From: CAYFJO01 sp964343305
GTDB lineage: Bacteria > Planctomycetota > Planctomycetia > Pirellulales > Pirellulaceae
Assembly (NCBI GenBank): GCA_964343305.1
Contig: CAYFJO010000287.1
Location: 1 to 13,615 of the forward strand
Direction: 5' to 3'
DNA: 13,615 nt
The first letter of the stretch is position 1; the number at the start of each line of letters is the position of its first letter. Below are positions 1 through 7,790 of this stretch, one piece after another. The translations under genes were made by a program, and so were the position numbers. Under the pieces are notes generated by a model that saw only the letters and a program-made list of their open reading frames with translations, searched no databases and had not been told where the DNA came from.

Positions 1-228
1 AATACTTCCAATGGCCAAACCTTTTGCGTCCAAATCTCTCCTCGGTCCAATAGGATTGGGCGACCTGGGAATCGGCCATGCGGAAAGCAAAGCCGGGTCA
101 GGCCCGACGTTTTGGAGCCAACGCCAAAGCGAACCCCAACGCCAATTCTCGGCACGCCGAACCATTTCTGCTCGCAAGGCGTTCCGTAACAGTTTGACGA
201 ATACAGTTGTAGCCACGAAATATGCCAT
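1..228 (-). pseudogene. C-terminal remnant of a REP-associated tyrosine transposase (RAYT, Y1_Tnp family), cut by the window edge
   Basis: Seen: on the minus strand, an open frame from an ATG at 228 to the window edge contains RNALRAEMVRRAENWRWG (about 186-133), then SLWRW, then LLSAWPIPRSPNP (to about 52). Known: this is the conserved C-terminal block of RAYTs, whose consensus is roughly YVERNALRAxLVxRAExWRWSSLWRR followed by LSxWPxPRPxxW. Weaker similarity extends upstream to about position 210 (TTVFVKLL in place of YTVVRYVE). The HUH histidine pair and the catalytic tyrosine lie N-terminal to this block. Their coding sequence does not fit between 228 and the YfhO stop at 328, and I cannot find it there. 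After PRSPNP the expected continuation (WxxxVNxPxTExEL) is not recognisable in any frame. I infer a decayed, inactive copy. Known role of intact members: cutting and mobilising REP palindromes. Homology is fairly sure; complete loss of function is inferred. Confidence 0.72.
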
Positions 229-327
229 TCCAAAATGAAGTTTTGACAACGGAGTCGTTGTCCAATTCAATCTTCCGCCGACGCAGGGTCGACAATGAGA
301 TGTGGGGAACGGCAAGGTTGCAAAGCG
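229..327. other. Short spacer between the YfhO stop and the RAYT remnant
   Basis: This stretch holds no gene I can support. It would have to encode the missing N-terminal part of the RAYT, but neither a histidine-hydrophobic-histidine motif nor an upstream catalytic-domain motif is visible in the three minus-strand frames. No hairpin with a T tract follows the YfhO stop, so no intrinsic terminator is called. Confidence 0.5.
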
Positions 328-2649
328 CTACTTTCGCGAATTCCTCAAGCATTTAGAAACCGTTGTCGCTGCAACCACTAGCAACGTGCCCCAGCTTAGC
401 AACAGAAGCCAGGGATAGCCGAATGGTTGATAACGAAACTCGACAGTTTGCCGTCCTTCTTTCACGGCGATCGCGCGAAAGAGGAAGTTGCCGCCCCAAA
501 CTTTTGTTGATTCGCTGTTCACTTTGGCGGTCCAGCCGTTGGCCCAACGATCCGTGACCAACAGCCAACCGTCGCTGGGACAATCGACCTGAAACTTCAA
601 CTCGACTGGTGCGTATCGAATCAATTCAATCTCCAGCGGCTGGGCAGCAGGAAGCGATTTGAAAATCTTCGGCAGTTCCCTGCCCGACCGTTCGCGCATC
701 GATGCGTCGTGAATCTTGCTCATCTTCGTTGCATCGTGAATCGCGATGGGGATCGCCCCCAGGGCTCTGGATCGAGAGACGAATGCGTAAAAATTCTCGT
801 CGCTTGGATCCGCTTCGGTGGCCTGCTCGGAAAACCACACACGACGATCTCCCAAAGCCGCGGCGGCCAACTGCGGTTGGTCGCTCCAACAGGTCCCCAG
901 GTCATGCCAGCTTGTGTCGGTCAAGCCGGATCGCGTATGAAATCGATTATTCAACGTGCTGAAGTTTTCAAGCGTCGCGACTTTCGAGAACAGGTTTGCG
1001 TTGTGGGGAAAATCGCCTTTCCGAAACCGCTGGCGACGGAATCCGCCATCCGTCAAATCAACGGACCGCTCTCGATTTCCGCGGCGGGATTGAAAATGTT
1101 CGCTGGAGATGCCCATGATCGCGCTGGACAGCAGGCAACTGAGTAACGTGTCGACGAGTGTCAACGACACCAACAATGTCGGGCCCCCATACTTCGCGAA
1201 ACCACCGCCAAATCTCCAAGCGATGCCCGTCGCCAAGGGAACACCGAGCCAAGCGATGACCAGATGAAGCTGTGCCACGAACATTTGATGGCCAGGATGA
1301 GAAACCTGGTTGACCGCCGTCGCAAATCCAACCAGTGCCGCGATGAAAAGTAACGAACCAGCGCCACAAAGTGTTCGCCAGCGTTGCGGCGATTGGGCCA
1401 GTTCGCGTCCGCCAATGAGTGCCAGCGAGGCGATGGAGAACAGAAAGTAGGCACTAATCACCGCCGGCCCGCGAAAGTATCGCGTCGGTGGACAGAGATC
1501 GTACAGCCACCCTCGCAGTGGCAACGCCGGACCGAAGGCCGTCGTTAGACTGAGAATTGCCAACAACAACAACCACCAAACCCAGCCATCGCGGTATCGT
1601 CGAACGAGCGCCATGACGGCCAAAGCGAGCACGAACGGACCAACGTACAAACCGACGCTGCCGACAAATGTATCCGGCCACAGTGTGGGATTAAACAACT
1701 TGAGGATCGGAACATAGGGACTGGAGATCGTCGTCAGGGCACCAACTGGTAAATATTGGTTGGACACGGCAATCTCGCGCGGCAATTGTCCCGCGCGATC
1801 GGCGTAGCCTTTGCTTTCGACGAGGAACGCGAAATAGGCGGGGGACAACACCGCGACTCCGACGGACAGAACGATGGCCAGGTGTCCAAACGTCATGGCC
1901 AACATTCGTCCACGAGCTGTCCAATCCGTGGGCGTTTCCGTCTTGGTCTCTGGTTGGTTGGCGGGGAACATCCAACGACCCAGCGCCCAACTGGCCAGGT
2001 AAAGCCCGTTGAGAATCACGATGGCTGGGTGTCCCGCGAGCGCGGACATTCCATAGAGCGCGCCCGCGCAAACGGTTGGCCAAACATGTCGCCGGGCAAG
2101 ACCTCGTTCGAGATTCCAAACCATCCAAGGCAAGAACGACAAGGAATACAACCAAGAGGTGTGCGTGGAATGCCCGAGATAGAAGCCCGAAAAGATAAAC
2201 GCGATGGACACCAACATGGCAACCCAAGGCGGAGCACCCAGCTGTCGTCCCAGCATGATCATGCCGCTTCCGGCAATCAACAGAATGGTGAGCCAGTAGA
2301 TGACAAACCCGTAGTCTCCGCCGCCCGTCGCCCAAGCCAAGGCGATCGTCAACGGCGAGAAGGAACCCATTTCCACATAGGCAACATCCGGCGAACCACA
2401 GTTCGTCCAAGGATTCCACAGCAGCAGCCGACCTGCCCGCGCCAGGTCGCCGACCAAAGTGAAATAGGGAGAAAAGAGATTCACGGCATCGAACGGCACG
2501 ATGCGATTGTTGACACGATAAGTGGCGAAGACAATCAATAAAACGGCCGCCACGACCAGGTGCGCACGGAGCCACTTCCACATTTCCGTCCGCCCGTTGT
2601 CACCGGTCTCTTGCGACGAATTCAACGACTTAATTCTCCGGCGTTCCAT
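328..2649 (-). CDS. YfhO-family multi-pass membrane protein (GT-C-like glycosyltransferase fold)
   Basis: A 773-residue inner-membrane protein. Seen: about 13 hydrophobic segments spread from residue ~28 to the end. The first periplasmic loop carries VPFDAVNLFSPYF and LLLWNPWTNCGSPDVAYVE, the YfhO pattern of an acidic residue followed by LWNPxxxxGxP. The C-terminal domain has DGWLLVTDRWANGWTAKVN and RQTVEFRYQPFGYP, matching the family's usual end (WxAxVNG, GxHTVxFRYxP) before a final membrane helix. Known: YfhO proteins have a GT-C-like architecture, and Bacillus YfhO is needed for lipoteichoic acid glycosylation. Planctomycetes lack that polymer, so the substrate here is unknown. The first ATG (2649) overlaps the end of the upstream WD40 gene by 28 bases, which suggests translational coupling. 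An in-frame ATG at 2583 (MWKWLRAHL), 38 bases after that stop, is a realistic alternative start placed closer to the first helix. Neither start has a strong Shine-Dalgarno sequence. The length is within the family's range and I see no frameshift. Confidence 0.85.
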   Translation of the reverse strand: MERRRIKSLNSSQETGDNGRTEMWKWLRAHLVVAAVLLIVFATYRVNNRIVPFDAVNLFSPYFTLVGDLARAGRLLLWNPWTNCGSPDVAYVEMGSFSPLTIALAWATGGGDYGFVIYWLTILLIAGSGMIMLGRQLGAPPWVAMLVSIAFIFSGFYLGHSTHTSWLYSLSFLPWMVWNLERGLARRHVWPTVCAGALYGMSALAGHPAIVILNGLYLASWALGRWMFPANQPETKTETPTDWTARGRMLAMTFGHLAIVLSVGVAVLSPAYFAFLVESKGYADRAGQLPREIAVSNQYLPVGALTTISSPYVPILKLFNPTLWPDTFVGSVGLYVGPFVLALAVMALVRRYRDGWVWWLLLLAILSLTTAFGPALPLRGWLYDLCPPTRYFRGPAVISAYFLFSIASLALIGGRELAQSPQRWRTLCGAGSLLFIAALVGFATAVNQVSHPGHQMFVAQLHLVIAWLGVPLATGIAWRFGGGFAKYGGPTLLVSLTLVDTLLSCLLSSAIMGISSEHFQSRRGNRERSVDLTDGGFRRQRFRKGDFPHNANLFSKVATLENFSTLNNRFHTRSGLTDTSWHDLGTCWSDQPQLAAAALGDRRVWFSEQATEADPSDENFYAFVSRSRALGAIPIAIHDATKMSKIHDASMRERSGRELPKIFKSLPAAQPLEIELIRYAPVELKFQVDCPSDGWLLVTDRWANGWTAKVNSESTKVWGGNFLFRAIAVKEGRQTVEFRYQPFGYPWLLLLSWGTLLVVAATTVSKCLRNSRK

Positions 2650-5600
2650 TCACGTCCATCGGCGAACTGAATTCGTGTGACTTTCCCTTGATAAGACACG
2701 CCTGGCCTCACTTTTCTGGATACCGTATGCGTGAGAACCTTGCTTTCGCCCGCGTTGAGCAGAACTGGTTTGCCCCCGACTTGTATGCTGTTCGGTGTGA
2801 TGTGTGAGCGAGCAGCAACCGATTGCACTTTTCCTTTGCCGTTGTCTTCAAAGGCTTGATAATACAACTCGCGGATGGCGACATTTGACCGGTTAGTAAA
2901 TCGAAAATGCAAGTCACCGCGCGTGCCGCTGGCAACGTGCTTCACGAATTCGACGGAGACGGGCAGCTTGCCGTCTTCGAGATTGATTTCGGGCAATTTT
3001 GCGGGCTGCTCCGCCGACTTGGTCAAAGTAACGTTGGTTAACTCAGTCGTGAATTCAAGAAGCTTGATCTGCTCGACGGAAATGATGGCCTTGGCGATCG
3101 CATCTTTTCCACCGGCCACCGGCACCGAAGAAGATGATCGAGGCCGATTGAGTTCGAATTGCGACATTCGCCAGGACGCCGTTAACCGTTCATCCGCGCC
3201 ATAGACTTTCACTCCAACGCGTCGACCTTCCGCGCCGGTCCAGCGGATATTCAACACTTGCTGCTCGCCCGTGGCGGGTCGACCAACCTGAGCGGAATGA
3301 AGCATCGCGGCAACTCCCCCTGCCCTGCCCCACACGTTGGGTTGCAGCGGATCGAACTTCATCGATGTGGTTTGCACGGAAATCAGCGGAGTAAGACGAA
3401 TTTGCACGTTGGAAATCGTCGCCTGATCGCGCAATAGATTCTTGAGCGGCACGTTTAATACCTGCTCATAACTTTGTGGTGAAATGATCGATGGCCACCA
3501 ACCGGGTCCCCCGTTTCGATCAACGAACTCCTCGCCGTTGGCCGACTTGCATTGGATCGTGATTGGTAAATATCCGTTGGAAACGGGGCTGTCGAAAGTA
3601 CGCGGCAGACCAAGCCGATCGCGACCAATGCCGTCGATCAACTCTCGCGGCAAGCCATAGCCACGGACCACCAGTTGCAAAATCGCCGTGCCGTGTGGTG
3701 GCGATTCTCGTACCTCCATGCATTCGATCATGAACGGGCCGGCAAACGCCACCGGTAACTTTCGCTTGCCTCGCGCGAAGCTTAGCCCAAGCGCTCCACG
3801 TGGCGAGTTGAGATCCGTGAGATAATTGATACGCGGATAGATCAGATGCAGGTCACCTTCGCGACAAGCCGATTCCAACGCTTCCAAATAGGGGCGACCT
3901 TCCAACTCGATGGCCAGTTGTTTGTTTAGTCGGTCGCGAAGAAATGGGGCCGGCTCAACCGTCAAGCGCAATCGACCGGCAATTCGGCCAACGAATTCGT
4001 CGATCGTTAGCCCCTTGGTCTTGAAGTCCACGATCCACTTTGCCGGCAGCTTGTCTAAATCGACAGGTTCGTGCTGGACGACATCAACTTCGTCCGACGA
4101 GAACACTTCGAATGGCTCGGCGTCTTCCGCCGGTCTCAAACTGTGCAACGCCGCCCGCGCCACGGCGGATTCCCGTGCTTCGGGGGCACCGTTGGCCATC
4201 GCATCGAGCAGCGTTTCCGCCTGGTCACCGCCGATCAGCCGCAGTACACGAATGGCTCGAATCGTGCGATGAGCTTCCTCGCCGACGCCCGTTGTGCTCG
4301 CCGCCAAAAGCAAACGGATTCGCGTTTTTGCCAGCGCGGGGACATCGTCGCTTTCGATCGCGGCCTGCAACAGCGGTTCGGCCGTTGATCTCAGTTGCCG
4401 TAATTGAGTCGATGCCGCGCGACGTTCGGCCGGGTTGCCACGTCCCAAATCGTCTATCCACTTTTTTATTTGTTTTTCGTTGACCTGTTCTTGTTCGCCG
4501 GGCTTCAACTGCTCAGCGAGAAACTTGACCGCGAAGTCACCGAATCGCGCCAGCTTCCACGTGGCGGCCAAGGCCGCCTTGCCGTCATTCGTCGCCAATT
4601 CATTCCACACCACCCCCAAGTCGCTGTCGGCCGGTTCAATCGGCGGCGGCACCGCAGCAAACCCGCCGGGATCCAGTGACCAAATCAATGCACCACCGTC
4701 CGCGTAACCGGCGACTAATGACCGGCTGTCGTGTGTAAAAGCACAACTCGTGATCGACTTCTCCAAATTCGGCGTCTCGTAACACAAGTGACCGGAATGC
4801 ACTTCAAAGACCTTGGTCGTGTATGCCGAAACAACGGCCAGCAGCGTGCCATCAGGTGAAAGCTCGAATCGTGAGACAGACATTCCGGGAATCGTAAGCC
4901 GCGGCATCTCCCGGCCACTGGGCAAATCCCAGAATCGAAGACCATTGCGAGTGCCGATCACGATGATTTCTTCGGCGGCAGAAAACCGCATCGCATAGAC
5001 AGGTTCCGAAGAAGTCGTCTGAACTTTGAATGCGATTTTACCAGCCTTCATGTCCCACACTTCAAAGCCCGATCCCGATCGCCCAGAACTGTCTATGCTT
5101 GCCATCCACCGGGCATCCCATGTCATCATGCGGCGCGAGGACGAAAACGACTTTCCGAAAGGAAACGCGACAAGCACTTGGCCCGTGTCAACGTTCCAAA
5201 ACTTTACTTGATCGTCGTGCAGCACAGCCAACGTCTTCCCGTCCGGCAACATCCTAATAATGCGAATGATGGATGAACTGCCGTAGTAGCTGAAGTCGGG
5301 CGATCCGCCAATCGATCGAGCATTCGCTGGTCCGTCGGAGAAATCGAAGATGAGCACTCCCGGCCGGTCACTCAACAACACGGCGCGACGTTTTCTGAAG
5401 TCCATCGAGAACGTGAGCATGCCAAGCGATGCTGCTTTTACCGACGACTTGATGTTTTCGCCTGTTTCGACGTTCCACAAAGTGACCTGCGCCATTTCGT
5501 CTCCCGAAACGAACTGCTTGCCATCGGCGGAAAACTGCGTTGTGACGACCGCCGCGCTATGTTCGGTGAATTGTCGCAGGCTCGTTCCTGCTCCGATGTC

Positions 5601-7502
5601 CCAAATCCGAGCACTGGCGTCGTCGCTGCCCGTTCCCAGCAGGCGGCCATCCGCGGAAAAAGCGATATCGCGAATCCCATCTGTGTGCCCCGACAGCGTC
5701 TTTTCCGCCACGCCTGATTCCACATTCCACAACACCATTCTGCCATCGTCCAGTCCACAAACCAAACGCTGGCCATCCGGAGAAAACGCCAGACACACAA
5801 CTTGTTTTTGAGCGAATTGTTTGACTTGCTTGCCGGATTCGACGGACCAGATCCGCACCGAATCGCTTGTGGCTGCCGACGCAACGTGCAAACCGTTCGA
5901 GGAAATGGCGACGTCAGAAACTGTATCCGTGTGGCCGTTCAATTCGTGCCGCGGCCGACGGTTGGCGACGTCCCACAGCACCACCGACTTGTCCCGGCTG
6001 CCCGAGACCAACAGTTTGTTGTCCGAGGAAATGGACAGCGCGGTGACCAAACGCGTGTGTTGACGAAGAACGTACTTTTTCAGAGATGCCAAACTGCCGT
6101 TGGTCACCGAGAGGCCGTAAAGATCGATTGCCCCGCCATAGGAAGCGAGTGCTGCAAGGCTTCGGTCACGCGACAAAACAGATCCGGCCCCACGACTGCC
6201 GACGACGGGCAATTCCATTTCCAATTCCATCGTTGGCAGATTCCAAATTTGCGTTCGATAGACTTGATGGGTAATCAGTTTCTTGCCATTGGCCGAAAAC
6301 GTTGGATTGCGAAAGCCGCGCGTGTCACCTTCTGGCGCGTGCAGTTGTCCCAAGACTTTGCCGGCCGAATCCCAAATGGTGACTTGACGCATCAAACTTG
6401 TTGTGGCGATCCGTTTTCCATCCGGCGAACTAATGACACTGCCGACGGGACCGGGGCTGGCTTCGTAGGTCGCATCGGCTTTGTTGGGCAACACCACCTT
6501 GCCGCTGTCGACGTCATACACCGTCGCGAGATGACCCGAATAGATCGCGACGTGATTCCCATCGGGCGCCACGGCGAATCGCGATGCGCGCATGGAAAGC
6601 TTCTTGGACACACCTGTCTTTTGATCGAACACGTGCAAGTAGCCGCTGGCCGTCGCGAATATACGTTTGCTGTCGGGTGAAAACTCGAGGTGATAGATAT
6701 AAGTCGTTGTCGGATTGGAGGTCGGCACCACGTCCAACTCTTTGCCGGTCGTCAAATCCCACCGCCGCAACTGCCCGCGCCCTTCGGCAGCCACCATCGT
6801 CTTGTTGTCCGGCGAGACAGCGACCACGCGGACAACGGATTTGAAATCCAAAAACTCGTACAACTTTTTTTTCGTCGCCACATCCCAGACTTCGATGCCA
6901 AACTTCTTGCCCGCGGCGTCGCTCGTTGGCACCAGCACACGTTGGTCGTCCGCCGTGACAATCGGCTGAACGTTATAGCGATGCCGCGTGATCCGAAAGA
7001 GTTCTATTTTCTTCTTCACATCGCGCACTTCGATTTTTTCGGACTGTCCCAGATAAGCAGCGATGCGATGCCCGAGATGAATGAATCGGGCCTCGTACTT
7101 TGCTTCCGTCGAGGTCAGCGCCAAGAAATCTGGTGACCAGTCGACGGTATTCCATCGATCGACTTCGCTGCCGCAGGCCACCAGTTGGGATGAATCGGGA
7201 GTGAAGAACACCTGCGTACCGGAGTAATTCCGCGTTTCGAGTTGCTTCACCAGTTCACCGGTTTGGGCGTTCCACACCATGACAATTCGGGCGCCCGTCA
7301 TGCCAGCCAGAAACTTGCCATCCGGTGAATACGCCAGACCTTGCAGTTGACTGGGCGAACGCAAGTCACGATAAATCGACAGCTTTGCAATGGCACCGGC
7401 GGGCAACGGGCGCTCATTGGCAGGAGCGTTGCGAAACGTCGTGCAAAGCAACAGAAGTAAGATTGCAACGCGAGTCAGAGAATGATGGAGTTTGATTTGC
7501 AT
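2622..7502 (-). CDS. Giant exported WD40-repeat protein with ARM/HEAT-like and STN-like C-terminal regions (WD40-1)
   Basis: A 1626-residue protein, probably periplasmic or surface-located. Seen, in order: a signal peptide (MQIKLHHSLTRVAILLLLLC, likely cleaved after NAPA); an LPAGAIAKL motif at ~35; WD40 repeats from ~55 to ~950 with many SPDGK and WD/WN blade ends, including canonical GHTD...IWD blades at ~477-690; a helical-repeat segment at ~955-1120 (WIDDLGRGNPAERRAASTQL, then IRAIRVLRLIGGDQAETLL); a segment at ~1150-1225 (GLTIDEFVGRIAGRLRLTVE, then LEALESACREGDLHLIY) resembling the secretin/TonB short N-terminal (STN) domain; and a further ~400 residues ending in a probable beta-sandwich (FRFTNRSNVAIRELYYQAFE, then LNAGESKVL). 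Known: WD40 propellers are binding scaffolds. Ligand and function are unknown, and no catalytic motif is seen. The start at 7502 is supported by the signal peptide but has only a weak Shine-Dalgarno. The start region is repeated beyond the N gap. The gene is followed closely, with overlap, by YfhO. Confidence 0.88.
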   Translation of the reverse strand: MQIKLHHSLTRVAILLLLLCTTFRNAPANERPLPAGAIAKLSIYRDLRSPSQLQGLAYSPDGKFLAGMTGARIVMVWNAQTGELVKQLETRNYSGTQVFFTPDSSQLVACGSEVDRWNTVDWSPDFLALTSTEAKYEARFIHLGHRIAAYLGQSEKIEVRDVKKKIELFRITRHRYNVQPIVTADDQRVLVPTSDAAGKKFGIEVWDVATKKKLYEFLDFKSVVRVVAVSPDNKTMVAAEGRGQLRRWDLTTGKELDVVPTSNPTTTYIYHLEFSPDSKRIFATASGYLHVFDQKTGVSKKLSMRASRFAVAPDGNHVAIYSGHLATVYDVDSGKVVLPNKADATYEASPGPVGSVISSPDGKRIATTSLMRQVTIWDSAGKVLGQLHAPEGDTRGFRNPTFSANGKKLITHQVYRTQIWNLPTMELEMELPVVGSRGAGSVLSRDRSLAALASYGGAIDLYGLSVTNGSLASLKKYVLRQHTRLVTALSISSDNKLLVSGSRDKSVVLWDVANRRPRHELNGHTDTVSDVAISSNGLHVASAATSDSVRIWSVESGKQVKQFAQKQVVCLAFSPDGQRLVCGLDDGRMVLWNVESGVAEKTLSGHTDGIRDIAFSADGRLLGTGSDDASARIWDIGAGTSLRQFTEHSAAVVTTQFSADGKQFVSGDEMAQVTLWNVETGENIKSSVKAASLGMLTFSMDFRKRRAVLLSDRPGVLIFDFSDGPANARSIGGSPDFSYYGSSSIIRIIRMLPDGKTLAVLHDDQVKFWNVDTGQVLVAFPFGKSFSSSRRMMTWDARWMASIDSSGRSGSGFEVWDMKAGKIAFKVQTTSSEPVYAMRFSAAEEIIVIGTRNGLRFWDLPSGREMPRLTIPGMSVSRFELSPDGTLLAVVSAYTTKVFEVHSGHLCYETPNLEKSITSCAFTHDSRSLVAGYADGGALIWSLDPGGFAAVPPPIEPADSDLGVVWNELATNDGKAALAATWKLARFGDFAVKFLAEQLKPGEQEQVNEKQIKKWIDDLGRGNPAERRAASTQLRQLRSTAEPLLQAAIESDDVPALAKTRIRLLLAASTTGVGEEAHRTIRAIRVLRLIGGDQAETLLDAMANGAPEARESAVARAALHSLRPAEDAEPFEVFSSDEVDVVQHEPVDLDKLPAKWIVDFKTKGLTIDEFVGRIAGRLRLTVEPAPFLRDRLNKQLAIELEGRPYLEALESACREGDLHLIYPRINYLTDLNSPRGALGLSFARGKRKLPVAFAGPFMIECMEVRESPPHGTAILQLVVRGYGLPRELIDGIGRDRLGLPRTFDSPVSNGYLPITIQCKSANGEEFVDRNGGPGWWPSIISPQSYEQVLNVPLKNLLRDQATISNVQIRLTPLISVQTTSMKFDPLQPNVWGRAGGVAAMLHSAQVGRPATGEQQVLNIRWTGAEGRRVGVKVYGADERLTASWRMSQFELNRPRSSSSVPVAGGKDAIAKAIISVEQIKLLEFTTELTNVTLTKSAEQPAKLPEINLEDGKLPVSVEFVKHVASGTRGDLHFRFTNRSNVAIRELYYQAFEDNGKGKVQSVAARSHITPNSIQVGGKPVLLNAGESKVLTHTVSRKVRPGVSYQGKVTRIQFADGREWNAGELSR

Positions 7503-7536
7503 CGTTCCAGGTGCTGTTGAATCACTCTGTGTGCCA
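7482..7536. repeat. 55-bp direct repeat, copy left of the gap (contig end)
   Basis: These 55 bases, covering the first codons of WD40-1 and 34 bases of its leader, are identical to 7637-7691 on the other side of the N run. The repeat ends exactly at the gap on this side and begins exactly at the gap on the other. That is what two contigs sharing one de Bruijn-graph k-mer look like after scaffolding. I infer a single genomic copy. Confidence 0.9.
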
Positions 7537-7636
7537 NNNNNNNNNNNNNNNNNNNNNNNNNNNNNNNNNNNNNNNNNNNNNNNNNNNNNNNNNNNNNNNN
7601 NNNNNNNNNNNNNNNNNNNNNNNNNNNNNNNNNNNN
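7537..7636. other. Assembly gap of exactly 100 N
   Basis: A run of exactly 100 undetermined bases, the conventional length for a gap of unknown size. Because the same 55 bases flank it on both sides, the two contigs most likely overlap and nothing is missing. The corrected spacing would put the WD40-1 start about 133 bases from the WD40-2 stop. Any open frame crossing the N run is meaningless. Confidence 0.95.
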
Positions 7637-7691
7637 ATGATGGAGTTTGATTTGCATCGTTCCAGGTGCTGTTGAATCACTCTGTGTGCCA
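7637..7691. repeat. 55-bp direct repeat, copy right of the gap (contig start)
   Basis: Identical to 7482-7536. It includes a second copy of the WD40-1 start codon (7655-7657) and runs eight bases into the left arm of the palindrome at 7684. The de Bruijn-graph branch therefore lies inside that palindrome. This copy should be collapsed with the left one when the scaffold is corrected. Confidence 0.9.
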
Positions 7692-7747
7692 CTGGCTCTG
7701 CCAGTCTCTTCAATATTCATCATGCACTGGCAGAGCCAGTGGCACAC
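7684..7747. repeat. IR1: perfect 22-bp inverted repeat in the WD40-1 leader
   Basis: The arms at 7684-7705 and 7726-7747 are perfect reverse complements (22 of 22) separated by 20 bases. Each arm is itself a palindrome: ACTGGC-TCT-GCCAGT, so two small hairpins or one long hairpin could form. It lies between the WD40-2 stop and the WD40-1 start, 27 bases upstream of that start in the post-gap copy. It would therefore be in the WD40-1 leader if the two genes are co-transcribed. There is no T tract, so it is not a standard intrinsic terminator. Head-to-head self-palindromic units resemble REP/REPIN-type elements, but the heads here read GTGTGC rather than GTAG. I believe similar palindromes are dispersed in planctomycete genomes, but this cannot be tested here. 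Confidence 0.85.
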
Positions 7748-7790
7748 TAGAAATTGACTTCCCAATCCGTGAGCGGGCAATTGGATTATT

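Noticed and set aside
98..352. 84-residue minus-strand frame overlapping the end of YfhO
   Set aside because: No conserved pattern. The RAYT signature lies in a different frame of the same strand, so this is a shadow of the remnant and of the YfhO end.
1756..2541. 261-residue plus-strand frame
   Set aside because: Entirely antisense to YfhO, whose membrane segments and family motifs are clear. Its composition (many Arg, Gly, Gln) is typical of a shadow.
1691..2581. 296-residue minus-strand frame within YfhO
   Set aside because: Same strand, shifted frame. The real frame carries the YfhO motifs; this one is Arg/Cys-rich with no recognisable domain.
5802..6680. 292-residue plus-strand frame
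   Set aside because: Antisense to the WD40 repeats of WD40-1. It follows from the repeated codon patterns, with no coherent domain.
7482..7691. Attachment-site or target-site duplication around an inserted element
   Set aside because: The repeats abut a 100-N run exactly, and 55 bases is far longer than a target-site duplication. Contig overlap explains it better.
7684..7747. IR1 (and likewise IR2, IR3) as Rho-independent terminators
   Set aside because: None is followed by a T tract on either strand, and IR1 and IR2 lie just upstream of start codons on the minus strand.
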